Of a stretch of 64,000 nucleotides of DNA, positions 19,657-28,589 are shown in pieces. Made by a program: the position numbers and the translations under genes. The notes beneath the pieces were generated by a model. It was not told the DNA's origin, made no database searches, and saw only the letters and a program-made list of their open reading frames with translations. Source of the stretch: Pseudomonadota bacterium (GTDB taxonomy: Bacteria; Pseudomonadota; Gammaproteobacteria; Steroidobacterales; GCA-2729495); the NCBI GenBank assembly GCA_963204745.1, contig CAUJHF010000067.1:94340-158339 (forward strand). The letters run 5' to 3'. Numbering within the stretch: position 1 is the stretch's first letter; every line of letters starts with the position of its first letter.

Positions 19657-20298
19657 TCAGGCTGAGGTGGTCGATGCCCCCGGCTCCGCCGGCAGCTCCA
19701 GCAGCGCTGCCAGTTCGCGGATACTCGCGCGTCGCATCGGATGCCCGTCTACCGGGCTCAGCGGCGCGTGGCCGCGCAGCCGCACCGGGAACACCGTGCT
19801 GCTGAAATCGCAGCCATATGCGCTGAAGCGATAGCCGGGAAACTGTTCCACCTGGTCGTGTCTGAGCCGATGACGCCGGGCGATGATCCGGTAGCCGAGT
19901 CCCAATGATTCCAGGCTTGTACCGACTGCTTCGGTGGTGTCGCTGAACAGATGCAGATCGATGCCGGTATGAATCGTGGCGTTGCCACTCAGTACATCGC
20001 CCACGAGTCGCGGCCGGTAACTGTCGAGATCGCGCATCAGTTCAAAGGCCGCGTGGCGCAATGTCGAGAGCAATTCCGGAAGTGTTTCGCCGTGAAAGAT
20101 CCGGTTACGCTCGGCAAGTGCGGCCTCTATCTCGGTGTTGTTCGGCAGCTGGGCCCGTCGGCCCAGCCCGAGGCGCGCCGCAGCCTTGGCCTTGGCGCTG
20201 CGAAAATCTAGCAGGCCTTCTTCCTGGATTATCCGCGCCGCTTCAACGGCGAGTGCCAGGCGCTGATGATCCGGACGGTCACGGTCAGAAGATCTCAT
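19657..20298 (-). CDS. Conserved hypothetical protein, possibly nucleotidyltransferase-like
   Basis: The 213-residue protein has an N-terminal helical part (DHQRLALAVEAARIIQEEGL, then DFRSAKAKAAARLGL). A second part contains LVGDVLSGNATIHTGIDLHL and the C-terminal APLSPVDGHPMRRASI. It resembles a family of unknown function from Xanthomonadales-type genomes that is sometimes mislabelled as a ligase. The LSG-x(9)-LHLF pattern recalls the G-S/LHLF core of nucleotidyltransferase folds, but catalytic Asp residues are not evident. It overlaps the 3' end of mrcA by 14 bases, so the two are likely co-transcribed. No function is assigned. Confidence 0.7.
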   Translation of the reverse strand: MRSSDRDRPDHQRLALAVEAARIIQEEGLLDFRSAKAKAAARLGLGRRAQLPNNTEIEAALAERNRIFHGETLPELLSTLRHAAFELMRDLDSYRPRLVGDVLSGNATIHTGIDLHLFSDTTEAVGTSLESLGLGYRIIARRHRLRHDQVEQFPGYRFSAYGCDFSSTVFPVRLRGHAPLSPVDGHPMRRASIRELAALLELPAEPGASTTSA

Positions 20299-22825
20299 TC
20301 TCGTTTCCCGCTGGCGCTGCCTGCTGCCCGCGGCCTGTCGCCAGGCTGCTGGCACCGTTCAGTATTTCGAGGTCTGATTCGCGGAACAGTTCAAACATGC
20401 TGCCGGGCTCGCCTGAGGATGCCGGCATTCCGGTTTCGGCTGAAATGCGTGCGGTCACGATGCCTGGCGGTCGCTGAAGCGGGGTCTCCGGCACGCCCTG
20501 CAGCGCGTCAGCCATGAAGTACAACCACATGGGCAGTGCGGTCCGGCCGCCTTCCTCGCGAGGTCCAAGGCTCCGCTCCTGATCAAAGCCCACCCAGGCT
20601 GTGGTGACCAGCTGGCCGTTGAAGCCGCTGAACCACGCATCGCGACGGTCATTGGAGGTTCCGGTCTTGCCCGCAATATCCTCACGGCCAAGCGCCCGCG
20701 CCCGCACGCCCGTGCCCCGCCGGATCACGTCGCGCATCATGTCGTAGACGAGATAGGCATTCTCGGCAGTGATGATCCGCGGTGCCCGGCGCGCTGCCGA
20801 CATGAAGTCCGGCGCTTCGATGGCCGTGGGGCGCCAGGTCCCGGCATGCGCAATCATCTCCTCCGCGTCCAGGTAGGCGGGGATTTCCGGGCCCGTCCTG
20901 GTCGCTGCAGGTATTGCGTCACCACCAGGTTCAAGCTGCGGCTCGTTCGGGCCGAACCAGCGTGGCGCACAGCTTGCGCAGACCACCCGGGTGGGGGCCT
21001 GGAAAATCACCGTCCCGTAGGCATCTTCAATCCGTTCGACAAGATATGGCTCGACGCGATAGCCGCCATTGGCGAATACCGCAAAGCCTGCTGCCATGTC
21101 CCGTGGTGTGGCCTCGCCGCTGCCGAGTGCCATGGTCGGGTTTGGCGGCATGGCGCTGTCCGGCAGGCCGAATGGCCTGATGTAGTTGATTGCCCTGGCA
21201 ACGCCGACACTCAGCAGAACGCGGATGGTGACCAGATTCAGTGATTTGACCAGGCCTTCGCGCAGCCGGGTGGGGCCGTAAAACTGCCCTGAATTGTTCT
21301 GCGGCCGCCATTCGTCGGCGTCGGTGCCGGTGTTTTCAAACACAACCGGCGCATCGTTGACGATCGTCGCCGGGGTGAAACCGCTCTCCAGCGCAGCCGA
21401 GTAAACAAATGGTTTGAATGATGAGCCCGGCTGGCGTTTTGCCTGTACTGCGCGGTTGAACTTGCTGGCAAAAAAATCGTAGCCGCCAGCCAATGCCACG
21501 GTCGCGCCATCCAGCGGGTCGAGCGCTACCAGTGCACCCTGCACCTCCGGCAGTTGCGCGAGCAGCCAGCCACGGCTGATCGTGCGCAGCAGGTAGACGA
21601 TGTCGCCGGCCGAAACAATTTCGCCAACGGACTGCCCGGCCGGGCCGACGTTTGCGTCATCCACGTAGCGTCGCCACTTCAGGCTGGTCCACGGAATGGT
21701 GACCAGGCCCATATCGTGTATGTACAGTGTTGCCGAGTTGTCCGACTGCAGGCGCGTCACCAGGGCCGGGTAAAGATCCGGATGCATCGGGTATGCGTCC
21801 AGCAGCTGTTGTCGCCCCGCATCGTCTGTCGGCAGGGCCCCGTCCACATGAGCAATGGCACCGCGGTACCCGTGCCGCCGGTCATACTCCAGCAAGGCGG
21901 TGCGCAGTGCGCGGTCCGCGCTGTTCTGCAGACGGCTGTCGATGGTCGTGGTTACCCGGTACCCCCGGCTGGTGATGTCCGGGCCAAAACGGGTCACCAT
22001 TTCAGCGCGCACCATCTCCGCAATATAGGGCGCATCGAGTTCGGCTGCGGGTACGTGCAACTGCGACTCGACCGGCGTGGCGAGCGCCTGCCGGTATGCA
22101 ACCTCGTCGATGAACTCAAGCTCCAGCATCCGGCGCAACACATAGGCGCGGCGCTCCCCTGCACGTACCGGGTCAGAAACCGGGTTCAGCAACGAGGGTG
22201 CCTTGGGTATGCCGGCTATGGTTGCAGCTTCTGCGACAGACAACTGATCGAGCGACTTGCCGAAATAGACTTCAGCCGCCGCTGCGATACCGTAAGCGCG
22301 CTGGCCGAAGAATATCTTGTTGAGGTAAAGGGCGAGAATCTCTTCCTTGCTGAAGGCCTGCTCAATCTTCAGTGCCAGCAGGAGTTCTTTGGCCTTGCGT
22401 ACGAAGGTGCGTTCGGGGCTTAAAAAATAGGCCCGCGCGAGCTGCTGGGTGATGGTGCTGCCGCCCTGGGTCCGGCTGCCGGTCAATATGAGGTGGCTGC
22501 CCGCACGCATCAGGCCTTCGTAGTCAAAGCCGGGGTGTTCAAAGAACCGGTCGTCCTCTGCCGCGAGTACGGCCTGCACGACCACCGCCGGAATCTCGCT
22601 GTACCGGACCGGGATGCGGCGGTACTCCCCGAGCTGCGCAATGAGACGTGCGTCACGGGAATAGATACGCAGCGGTACCTGCAGCGGAACGTCCTGCATG
22701 TGCTCGACAGAAGGCAGGCCCGGTGAAAGAAAATACCAGGCTGTACCGGCGGTTACACCACCAGCGATGGCACCGGTAAGTACGATGCCGAGCAGTGCCA
22801 GCAGGACTCTGATCAGAAATTTCAT
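20285..22825 (-). CDS. mrcA: Penicillin-binding protein 1A (bifunctional transglycosylase/transpeptidase)
   Basis: The 846-residue inner-membrane protein polymerises and cross-links peptidoglycan. It has one N-terminal membrane helix (about residues 5-33). The transglycosylase domain holds LAAEDDRFFEHPGFDYEGL, GGSTITQQLAR and KEEILALYLNKIFFGQRAYG. An OB-like insert follows, then a transpeptidase domain with GSSFKP (active Ser), KSLNLVTIR and KTGTSNDRRDAWF. Position divergent from pilM is conserved in gammaproteobacteria. Confidence 0.96.
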   Translation of the reverse strand: MKFLIRVLLALLGIVLTGAIAGGVTAGTAWYFLSPGLPSVEHMQDVPLQVPLRIYSRDARLIAQLGEYRRIPVRYSEIPAVVVQAVLAAEDDRFFEHPGFDYEGLMRAGSHLILTGSRTQGGSTITQQLARAYFLSPERTFVRKAKELLLALKIEQAFSKEEILALYLNKIFFGQRAYGIAAAAEVYFGKSLDQLSVAEAATIAGIPKAPSLLNPVSDPVRAGERRAYVLRRMLELEFIDEVAYRQALATPVESQLHVPAAELDAPYIAEMVRAEMVTRFGPDITSRGYRVTTTIDSRLQNSADRALRTALLEYDRRHGYRGAIAHVDGALPTDDAGRQQLLDAYPMHPDLYPALVTRLQSDNSATLYIHDMGLVTIPWTSLKWRRYVDDANVGPAGQSVGEIVSAGDIVYLLRTISRGWLLAQLPEVQGALVALDPLDGATVALAGGYDFFASKFNRAVQAKRQPGSSFKPFVYSAALESGFTPATIVNDAPVVFENTGTDADEWRPQNNSGQFYGPTRLREGLVKSLNLVTIRVLLSVGVARAINYIRPFGLPDSAMPPNPTMALGSGEATPRDMAAGFAVFANGGYRVEPYLVERIEDAYGTVIFQAPTRVVCASCAPRWFGPNEPQLEPGGDAIPAATRTGPEIPAYLDAEEMIAHAGTWRPTAIEAPDFMSAARRAPRIITAENAYLVYDMMRDVIRRGTGVRARALGREDIAGKTGTSNDRRDAWFSGFNGQLVTTAWVGFDQERSLGPREEGGRTALPMWLYFMADALQGVPETPLQRPPGIVTARISAETGMPASSGEPGSMFELFRESDLEILNGASSLATGRGQQAAPAGNENEIF

Positions 22826-22845
22826 TGAGAAGCGGGAAAGGTACC

Positions 22846-22874
22846 TTGCGCGGCCCGTAACGATTATGCATATT
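22846..22874 (+). promoter_or_regulatory. Putative promoter of the riboswitch-pilM transcript
   Basis: TTGCGC (22846-22851), a 17-base spacer and CATATT (22869-22874) form a moderate sigma-70-like promoter just before the riboswitch fold. It lies in the mrcA-pilM divergent gap. Low certainty. Confidence 0.3.
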
Positions 22875-22877
22875 GGC

Positions 22878-23015
22878 CGCGGTTTTTGGGCAAACCTACT
22901 GAAAGGTGGGGACGCAAAGCTACCGGTCTACGGGACTGCTTGAGGAATTGCGCCATGTGTCGGCGCCGCCGCAAGCGCAGGATCCTACGACAGCGGGGCC
23001 GCCAGGTTACGGATT
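22878..23015 (+). ncRNA. Cyclic di-GMP-I (GEMM-I) riboswitch
   Basis: The conserved core is present in order. GGGCAAACC (22888-22896) leads into a six-pair stem capped by a GAAA tetraloop (5' arm CCTACT, 3' arm GGTGGG). GGGACGCAAAGC (22909-22920) comes next, and AGCGGGG (22992-22998) is on the 3' side before the closing strand. These match the GEMM-I consensus, where the GAAA loop docks into its receptor and flanking G and C residues bind c-di-GMP. The second stem-loop is longer than in the Vibrio Vc2 example, so the 3' boundary is approximate. It lies in the leader of pilM, about 300 bases upstream of the start codon, on the same strand. Confidence 0.85.
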
Positions 23016-23317
23016 TTCTGCTGTATCCGTCATCTGTACCCTCTGCGTACGATGCTTCTGTGCTTGCCGCTTTCGGGTTCGATCCAGATCGTGACCCGCG
23101 GCCAGGGCGCTCTGTTCCCCATGCATTGTCTTCCGCTGACCGGGCTTCTGGATCAGAAGCGCTGAAGTCTGCCTTCACGGGTTGATGGCAGTGGTGTTTC
23201 TGAACAGGTGACGGTCGTCACATCGCGTTTCTATCGCCCGTGATATATGGTTAAATGCAATTCGTGACGTGCCGAAGACTTTGTTCGCGCAACTTCCGGG
23301 TTTAGAAGGGAAAAGCT
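23016..23317 (+). other. Long leader between the riboswitch and pilM
   Basis: About 300 bases with no supported gene. A perfect hairpin GCTTCTG-GAT-CAGAAGC (23144-23160) is present but has no following T-tract, so it is not a standard intrinsic terminator. The pilM ribosome binding site AGAAGGG is at the end. The expression platform of the riboswitch could be here or at the riboswitch 3' edge, but no clear mutually exclusive terminator/antiterminator pair was identified. Confidence 0.4.
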
Positions 23318-24379
23318 GTGCTTTTCGGTCCACGTTCCAGGCCTCTGATTGGCCTTGACATAACAACCTCATCGATCAAGCTCGTTGAGTTGTCTCAGAG
23401 CGGCAAGACTTTCCGTGCGGAGAGCTATGCTGCGGAGCCAACGCCACCCAACTCGATCAACGAGAAAACGATCGTCGATGCACCGGCCGTAGGCGAAGCC
23501 ATTCGCCGTGCCGTCAAGCGTGCGGGCACCAGCTCGAAAGACGCAGCCATCGCGATCGGCGGCGATGCCGCCATTACCAAGATCATCCAGATGCCACGGC
23601 GCTTCACCGCGCGCGAGCTCGAAGGCCAGGTTGAGATCCAGGCCGATCAGTACATTCCCTTTCCGATGGAAGAGGTCAGTTTTGATTTCGAGGTGATGGG
23701 GCCATCTGCGACTGATCCCGAAATGCTCGACATCCTGCTGGTTGCAACCCGTACCGAGAACGTCGATCAGCGGAAGGCTGCGGTCGAAGCAGCGGGTCTC
23801 GTAGCCCGCGTCGTCGATGTCGAGCCATTCGCACTTGAGAATGCCTGTCACCTGCTCATGCACCAGATGCCCGACGGAGGCATGCAGCATCAGATAGCTA
23901 TCGTCGATTTCGGTGCCAGCAATACCACTTTCAGCGTTTTGCGGGACATGCGGGTCATATACACGCGCGACTTCTCCTTCGGCGGGCAGCAGCTCACCGA
24001 GGAAATCATGCGCACCTACGGCCTCAGCCTCGAAGACGCAGGGCGCGCCAAGAAAGAAGGCGGACTGCCGGGCAACTACCAGCCGGAAGTGCTCGACCCG
24101 TTCATGGATGACATGACCCAGCAGGTCAGTCGTTCGCTGCAGTTCTTCCTCGCATCCGGCGGTGGCCGCGAGCAGCCTGACCAGATTCTGGTCTGCGGTG
24201 GTTGCGCAAACATTCCGGGTGTTGCAGACGTCATTTCAAGCAAGGTCGGCATACCTACCGAGATCGGTGATCCACTCGGCCAGATGAAGATCTCCAGCCG
24301 GGCCAAATCACAGGGTATCCGCAAGGACTCCACTGCACTGCTGACCGCATGTGGGCTCGCGCTTCGGAGTTTCGACTGA
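23318..24379 (+). CDS. pilM: Type IV pilus assembly protein PilM
   Basis: The 353-residue cytoplasmic actin-like protein binds the N-terminal tail of PilN and links the pilus motor to the inner-membrane alignment complex. Actin-fold motifs are GLDITTSSIKLVELS (about residues 9-23) and IVDFGASNTTFSVL (about 194-207), with VCGGCANIPGVADVI near the end. The gene starts at GTG 23318 with an AGAAGGGAAAA ribosome binding site. It is first in pilMNOPQ and follows the c-di-GMP riboswitch. Confidence 0.96.
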   Translation: MLFGPRSRPLIGLDITTSSIKLVELSQSGKTFRAESYAAEPTPPNSINEKTIVDAPAVGEAIRRAVKRAGTSSKDAAIAIGGDAAITKIIQMPRRFTARELEGQVEIQADQYIPFPMEEVSFDFEVMGPSATDPEMLDILLVATRTENVDQRKAAVEAAGLVARVVDVEPFALENACHLLMHQMPDGGMQHQIAIVDFGASNTTFSVLRDMRVIYTRDFSFGGQQLTEEIMRTYGLSLEDAGRAKKEGGLPGNYQPEVLDPFMDDMTQQVSRSLQFFLASGGGREQPDQILVCGGCANIPGVADVISSKVGIPTEIGDPLGQMKISSRAKSQGIRKDSTALLTACGLALRSFD

Positions 24380-24380
24380 T

Positions 24381-24989
24381 ATGCCACGCATAAATCTACT
24401 GCCCTGGCGCGATGAACTGCGCACCAAGCGGCGCAACCAGTTCTTTATCGGGTTGGGTGCGGCTGTCGCCGCCGCCGGCCTGGTGATTCTCGTTTCAAAC
24501 CTCGTCATGGACGGGGTTGTCAGCAGCCAGCTGGCCCGCAACAAGCTGCTTGAAGACGAGATCAAATTGCTTGATGAGCGCATAGCCGAGATCCTCGATC
24601 TTGAAGCCAAGAAAGAACGGCTGCTGGCGCGCATGGAAATCATCGAGCAGCTCCAGCGCAGCCGGCCGGAAATCGTGCATGTCTTTGAGGAACTGGTGAG
24701 GACGCTGCCGGACGGTGTGCGTCTGACTTCGGTGACGCAGTCCGGCAAGCGCGTGGAAATCCGCGGTGACGCTGAATCGAATACCCGTGTATCCGCCTTC
24801 ATGCGCAATCTCGACAAGTCACCATGGTTCACGCAGCCCGACCTTGAGGTCGTTGAGGTGCGCGAAGCAGGAGCGAAAGGCAAGAAGGGCGTGCCGCAGG
24901 AGACCGGCGAGTTTGCCGGCCGCTCATCACAGTTTGTGGTAACTGCCAGCCAGGTATCCCGGGCGGATGATGAGGAGGCTGCAAAATGA
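24381..24989 (+). CDS. pilN: Type IV pilus assembly protein PilN
   Basis: The 202-residue inner-membrane protein starts with the PilM-binding motif INLLPWRDELR, followed by a membrane helix (about residues 22-43). A coiled coil comes next (about 48-95, rich in E, K and L), then a periplasmic ferredoxin-like domain containing VFEELVRTLPDGVRLTSV. It forms the PilN-PilO heterodimer. The ATG at 24381 follows the pilM stop after one base. Confidence 0.95.
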   Translation: MPRINLLPWRDELRTKRRNQFFIGLGAAVAAAGLVILVSNLVMDGVVSSQLARNKLLEDEIKLLDERIAEILDLEAKKERLLARMEIIEQLQRSRPEIVHVFEELVRTLPDGVRLTSVTQSGKRVEIRGDAESNTRVSAFMRNLDKSPWFTQPDLEVVEVREAGAKGKKGVPQETGEFAGRSSQFVVTASQVSRADDEEAAK

Positions 24990-25705
24990 ACTTCCTCGAC
25001 GATCTCCGTAACCTGGACATCAACGATATCGGCCGCTGGCCGTTCCCGATCCAGGCATTCTTCATCACGCTGCTGTTCGTCGTTGCCGGTGCCGGTGGTT
25101 TCTGGACCTTTGTCTGGCAAAACCAGATGCCGAAACTCGAGAAAGCGCAGGCAGTAGAACGCGAATTGCGCAGCACCTTCGAGAGCAAGCAACGCAAGGC
25201 GGCGAATTTCACGGCGTACAAGGCGCAGCTTGCCGAAATCGAGCGTTCCTTCGGCACGATGCTCCGGCAGTTGCCCGGTAAAACCGAAATACCCAATCTG
25301 CTGGTGGACATTTCCCAGACCGGCCGCGGCGCCGGCCTGCAGGAAGAGCTGTTCCAGCCGGCCGAAGAAGTACGCAAGGATTTCTACGCGGAAAAGCCCA
25401 TCAAGATCCGCCTGTCCGGCTCATATCATGAGTTTGGCCGATTCGTGAGCGACATTGCGGCGCTGCCCCGTATCGTGACGCTGCACGATATCGAGATCGC
25501 GCCCAAGGGGAAGAATCCCGGCTTTGATGAGCTGGTCCTTAACGTCACCGCAAAAACCTATCGCTACCTGGATGAGGATGAGTTGCAGGCCGCGGCAGAT
25601 GCCGAAGCTGCAACCAACGGGCCGCGCGGCAAGAAATCCAGAACGACCCGCGAGAACAGCAAGGGCGTGAAGCCGGCCAAAGCGAAGTCGGGGAAGAAGG
25701 GCTAG
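24986..25705 (+). CDS. pilO: Type IV pilus assembly protein PilO
   Basis: The 239-residue protein has a membrane helix (about residues 27-45), a coiled coil (about 50-85) and a periplasmic domain (GSYHEFGRFVSDIAALPRIV typical of PilO). It pairs with PilN and contacts PilP. ATG overlaps the pilN stop (ATGA). The C-terminal tail beyond residue 205 is Lys/Arg-rich and low-complexity, longer than in many homologues. Confidence 0.95.
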   Translation: MNFLDDLRNLDINDIGRWPFPIQAFFITLLFVVAGAGGFWTFVWQNQMPKLEKAQAVERELRSTFESKQRKAANFTAYKAQLAEIERSFGTMLRQLPGKTEIPNLLVDISQTGRGAGLQEELFQPAEEVRKDFYAEKPIKIRLSGSYHEFGRFVSDIAALPRIVTLHDIEIAPKGKNPGFDELVLNVTAKTYRYLDEDELQAAADAEAATNGPRGKKSRTTRENSKGVKPAKAKSGKKG

Positions 25706-26245
25706 ATGATCGGGGTTCTATCCATGCTGTACAGATTCCGTCTCCGGCAGGCCGGTGCCGGGATCCTGCTTGCATCCGCGCTGCTGACCGGCTGTGGTGG
25801 CAGCAAGTCGGATCTCGAAAAGTACATCGACACCGTCAAGGCGCGGCCGGGTGGCCGCATCGAAGCCTTGCCGCAGGTCAAGCCGTACGAGACCTTCAGC
25901 TACGCGGCCGAGTCGCTGCGTTCGCCTTTCGTCCCGGGCCAGTCGCAGGGTCGCGCAGGCATAACGGGTCCGCGTCCGGATTCGGCCCGCCCCAAGGAGT
26001 ATCTGGAGCAGTTCCCGCTCGATACGCTTTCGATGGCAGGCACGCTGAGTCAGGGCAAGGCGACCTATGGGTTGGTGCAGACCGGCGACGGTTTGCTGCA
26101 CAAGGTTCTGCCCGGTAACTATATCGGCCAGTACGACGGCCGCGTCGTTGCCGTAACGCAGGCAGACATCCAGGTTGAGGAATTGGTGCCGGATGGCATG
26201 GGTGGCTTCTACAAACGGTCGGCCTCTATCGCGCTTGGAAATTGA
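25706..26245 (+). CDS. pilP: Type IV pilus assembly lipoprotein PilP
   Basis: The 179-residue lipoprotein has a lipobox LLTGC (Cys30, or Cys24 if the ATG at 25724 is used). A flexible linker follows, then the beta-sandwich PilP domain (LDTLSMAGTLSQGKATYGLV, VLPGNYIGQYDGRVV). PilP joins the PilNO dimer in the inner membrane to the N0 domain of PilQ. The start directly abuts the pilO stop. Confidence 0.94.
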   Translation: MIGVLSMLYRFRLRQAGAGILLASALLTGCGGSKSDLEKYIDTVKARPGGRIEALPQVKPYETFSYAAESLRSPFVPGQSQGRAGITGPRPDSARPKEYLEQFPLDTLSMAGTLSQGKATYGLVQTGDGLLHKVLPGNYIGQYDGRVVAVTQADIQVEELVPDGMGGFYKRSASIALGN

Positions 26246-26320
26246 GGCGGGGTTTCCGTGGCCGCGCAGCGGGACACGGAATTTGAGTTGCCGACGCAAG
26301 AATATGGTTGGGAGTACGGG

Positions 26321-28534
26321 ATGATGAGCACGACCAGGGGCAGTGAGATGGCAGGACCAACCGGCAGGCGGCATACCGTCAGCCGCGTCCTTGCGGCATG
26401 GATCAGCGCGCTGGCAATCGCGTTGACCGGGGTGTCTGTCGCGCTGGCCCAGGCTGCGCCGGCGGCAAACCAGCTGAAGGATATCGAAGTCCAGTCGCTG
26501 TCAGGCAATCGCCTCGAACTGCGCCTGCTGACATCCGGCGCCGCATCCGAGCCACTGGCTTTCACCATCGACAACCCTGCCCGCATCTCTCTCGACCTGC
26601 AGAACACGACGCTTGGACTCGACAAGCGTCGCAAGGACGTCAACATCGGTCCGCTGTCCACGATTCTTGCAGCTGAGGCTGGCGGCAAGACCCGCGTCGT
26701 TCTGAATCTCGACAAAATGGTGCCTTACCAGACCCGCGTCGATGGCAACGCCATCGTGGTGACGCTCGGTGCGCCGGAAGCTGCCGCCGCGGGGACTTCG
26801 TTCCCTGAGACCAGCTCCGCACCCGCCGCAGCGGCTTCCGTCGCCAAAGCCGGCCGCAGCGTCAGCGGCGTGGATTTCCGTCGCGGTGACAATGGTGCCG
26901 GGCGCGTCGTGATCACCCTGTCCGATCCCTCAACGCCGGTCGATGTCCGCAAGGAAGGCGATCGGGTGGTGCTTTCGTTCAACGGTGCAACGCTTCCGGC
27001 CAACTTGCAGAAGCGTCTCGATGTCACCGATTTCGCAACGCCCGTGAACTCGATTGAATCGGCGGGCACGTCCACCGGTACGCGCGTCAGCATCGCCGCC
27101 AAACTGCCGTTCCAGGAACTCGCCTACCAGTCCGACAACGTATTCACCGTCGAGATCGCGCCGGTAGTTGCCGCAGAAAAGAACACGAAGCCTACCCTGT
27201 TCAGCCCGGATCGCGAGTACACGGGCGAGCGGCTCACGCTTTCTTTCCAGGATATCGAGACCCGGGCCGTCCTGCAGCTGCTGGCTGATGTCAGCGGGCG
27301 GAACATCATCGTCTCCGACAGCGTGGCCGGCAATGTCACCCTGCGCCTGCAAAACGTACCCTGGGATCAGGCGCTCGACATCGTCCTGGCCACCAAGGGA
27401 CTGGACATGCGTGAGAACGGTGGCGTGATCATCGTTGCGCCGGCTGACGAGATCGCCTCGCGCGAAAAGGCCGACCTCGAAGCCCGCAAGGACATACGTG
27501 AACTTGAACCGCTGTTGTCCGAGTTCCTGCAGGTCAACTATGCCAAGGCCGCCGATCTCGCCGATCTGATGAAGAGCAAGGGAGGCAAGGGCAATGCGCT
27601 GCTTTCCGAGCGTGGCAGCGTGGCAATAGACGAGCGTACCAACACGCTGCTGGTACAGGACGTCAGCGAGAACATCAGGGAGATCCGCCGGCTAGTCAGC
27701 ACGCTGGATATTCCGGTGCGCCAGGTGCTGATCGAGTCGCGTATCGTGATCGTGAACGATGATTTCAGTCGCGACCTCGGCATGCGGTGGGGCGTGACCG
27801 GCGTTCACGATACCAGCGACGGACTCGTCGCGGTGTCCGGTTCTGCCACCGGCACGAGCACCATCGTCAACTCCGCACTGACCAACCAGCAGTCCACGGG
27901 CTCCGAATATCCGGTACAGCTGCCTGCGCTGGCAGATCGCTACAACGTGAACCTGCCAGTGGCGAATCCCGCCGGCCGTCTCGGCCTTGCTTTGCTCGGC
28001 GAAGACTATCTGGTTGATCTGGAACTCTCCGCATTGCAGGCGGAAGGCCGAGGTGAGGTGATTTCTTCGCCGCGTGTCATTACCGCCAACCAGAAGGAGG
28101 CCTCGATCCGTCAGGGTGTCGAGATTCCCTACCAGGAGTCATCTTCCAGCGGCGCTACCACGACCCAGTTCAAGGAGGCTGTCCTCAGCCTTACGGTAAC
28201 GCCGCAGATCACGCCTGATGACCGGATCATTCTCGACCTCAAGGTGACCAAGGACAGCGTTGGCGCAGTCATTTCCAATGAACGCGGCGGCTCGGTACCG
28301 AGCATCGATACGCGTGCCGTCGATACACAGGTGCTGGTCAACAGCGGCCAGACCGTGGTGCTCGGCGGCGTCTACGAGACGGAAGAAGGCGAGCAGGTCA
28401 GCAAGGTGCCGTTCCTCGGTGACATCCCCGGTGTCGGCGTGCTGTTCCGCTCGACCCGCAAGGTGTCAAACAAATCCGAACTGCTGATCTTTGTGACGCC
28501 AAAGATTCTCAAGGAAGGCTCGAACATTTATTGA
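26321..28534 (+). CDS. pilQ: Type IV pilus secretin PilQ
   Basis: The protein has about 737 residues and forms the outer-membrane pore for the pilus. It has a signal peptide, two AMIN domains (about residues 50-130 and 160-260) for peptidoglycan binding, and an STN/N0 domain (LSFQDIETRAVLQLLADVSG). One N1-type domain follows, then the C-terminal secretin core (GRGEVISSPRVITANQKEAS, VVLGGVYETEEGEQVSKVPF, KSELLIFVTPKIL). ATG 26321 was preferred because GGGAG precedes it. An in-frame GTG at 26258 would add 21 residues before the signal peptide. Confidence 0.95.
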   Translation: MMSTTRGSEMAGPTGRRHTVSRVLAAWISALAIALTGVSVALAQAAPAANQLKDIEVQSLSGNRLELRLLTSGAASEPLAFTIDNPARISLDLQNTTLGLDKRRKDVNIGPLSTILAAEAGGKTRVVLNLDKMVPYQTRVDGNAIVVTLGAPEAAAAGTSFPETSSAPAAAASVAKAGRSVSGVDFRRGDNGAGRVVITLSDPSTPVDVRKEGDRVVLSFNGATLPANLQKRLDVTDFATPVNSIESAGTSTGTRVSIAAKLPFQELAYQSDNVFTVEIAPVVAAEKNTKPTLFSPDREYTGERLTLSFQDIETRAVLQLLADVSGRNIIVSDSVAGNVTLRLQNVPWDQALDIVLATKGLDMRENGGVIIVAPADEIASREKADLEARKDIRELEPLLSEFLQVNYAKAADLADLMKSKGGKGNALLSERGSVAIDERTNTLLVQDVSENIREIRRLVSTLDIPVRQVLIESRIVIVNDDFSRDLGMRWGVTGVHDTSDGLVAVSGSATGTSTIVNSALTNQQSTGSEYPVQLPALADRYNVNLPVANPAGRLGLALLGEDYLVDLELSALQAEGRGEVISSPRVITANQKEASIRQGVEIPYQESSSSGATTTQFKEAVLSLTVTPQITPDDRIILDLKVTKDSVGAVISNERGGSVPSIDTRAVDTQVLVNSGQTVVLGGVYETEEGEQVSKVPFLGDIPGVGVLFRSTRKVSNKSELLIFVTPKILKEGSNIY

Positions 28535-28589
28535 ACGGAATCATCCACAGCGAAGCCAGAGATCGCTGGGTGTGTGAGAGGGAATTGTT

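Noticed and set aside
22886..23185. 99-residue open frame upstream of pilM on the plus strand
   Set aside because: It lies across the GEMM-I riboswitch, has no recognisable domain and an Arg/Cys-rich composition typical of translated RNA structure.
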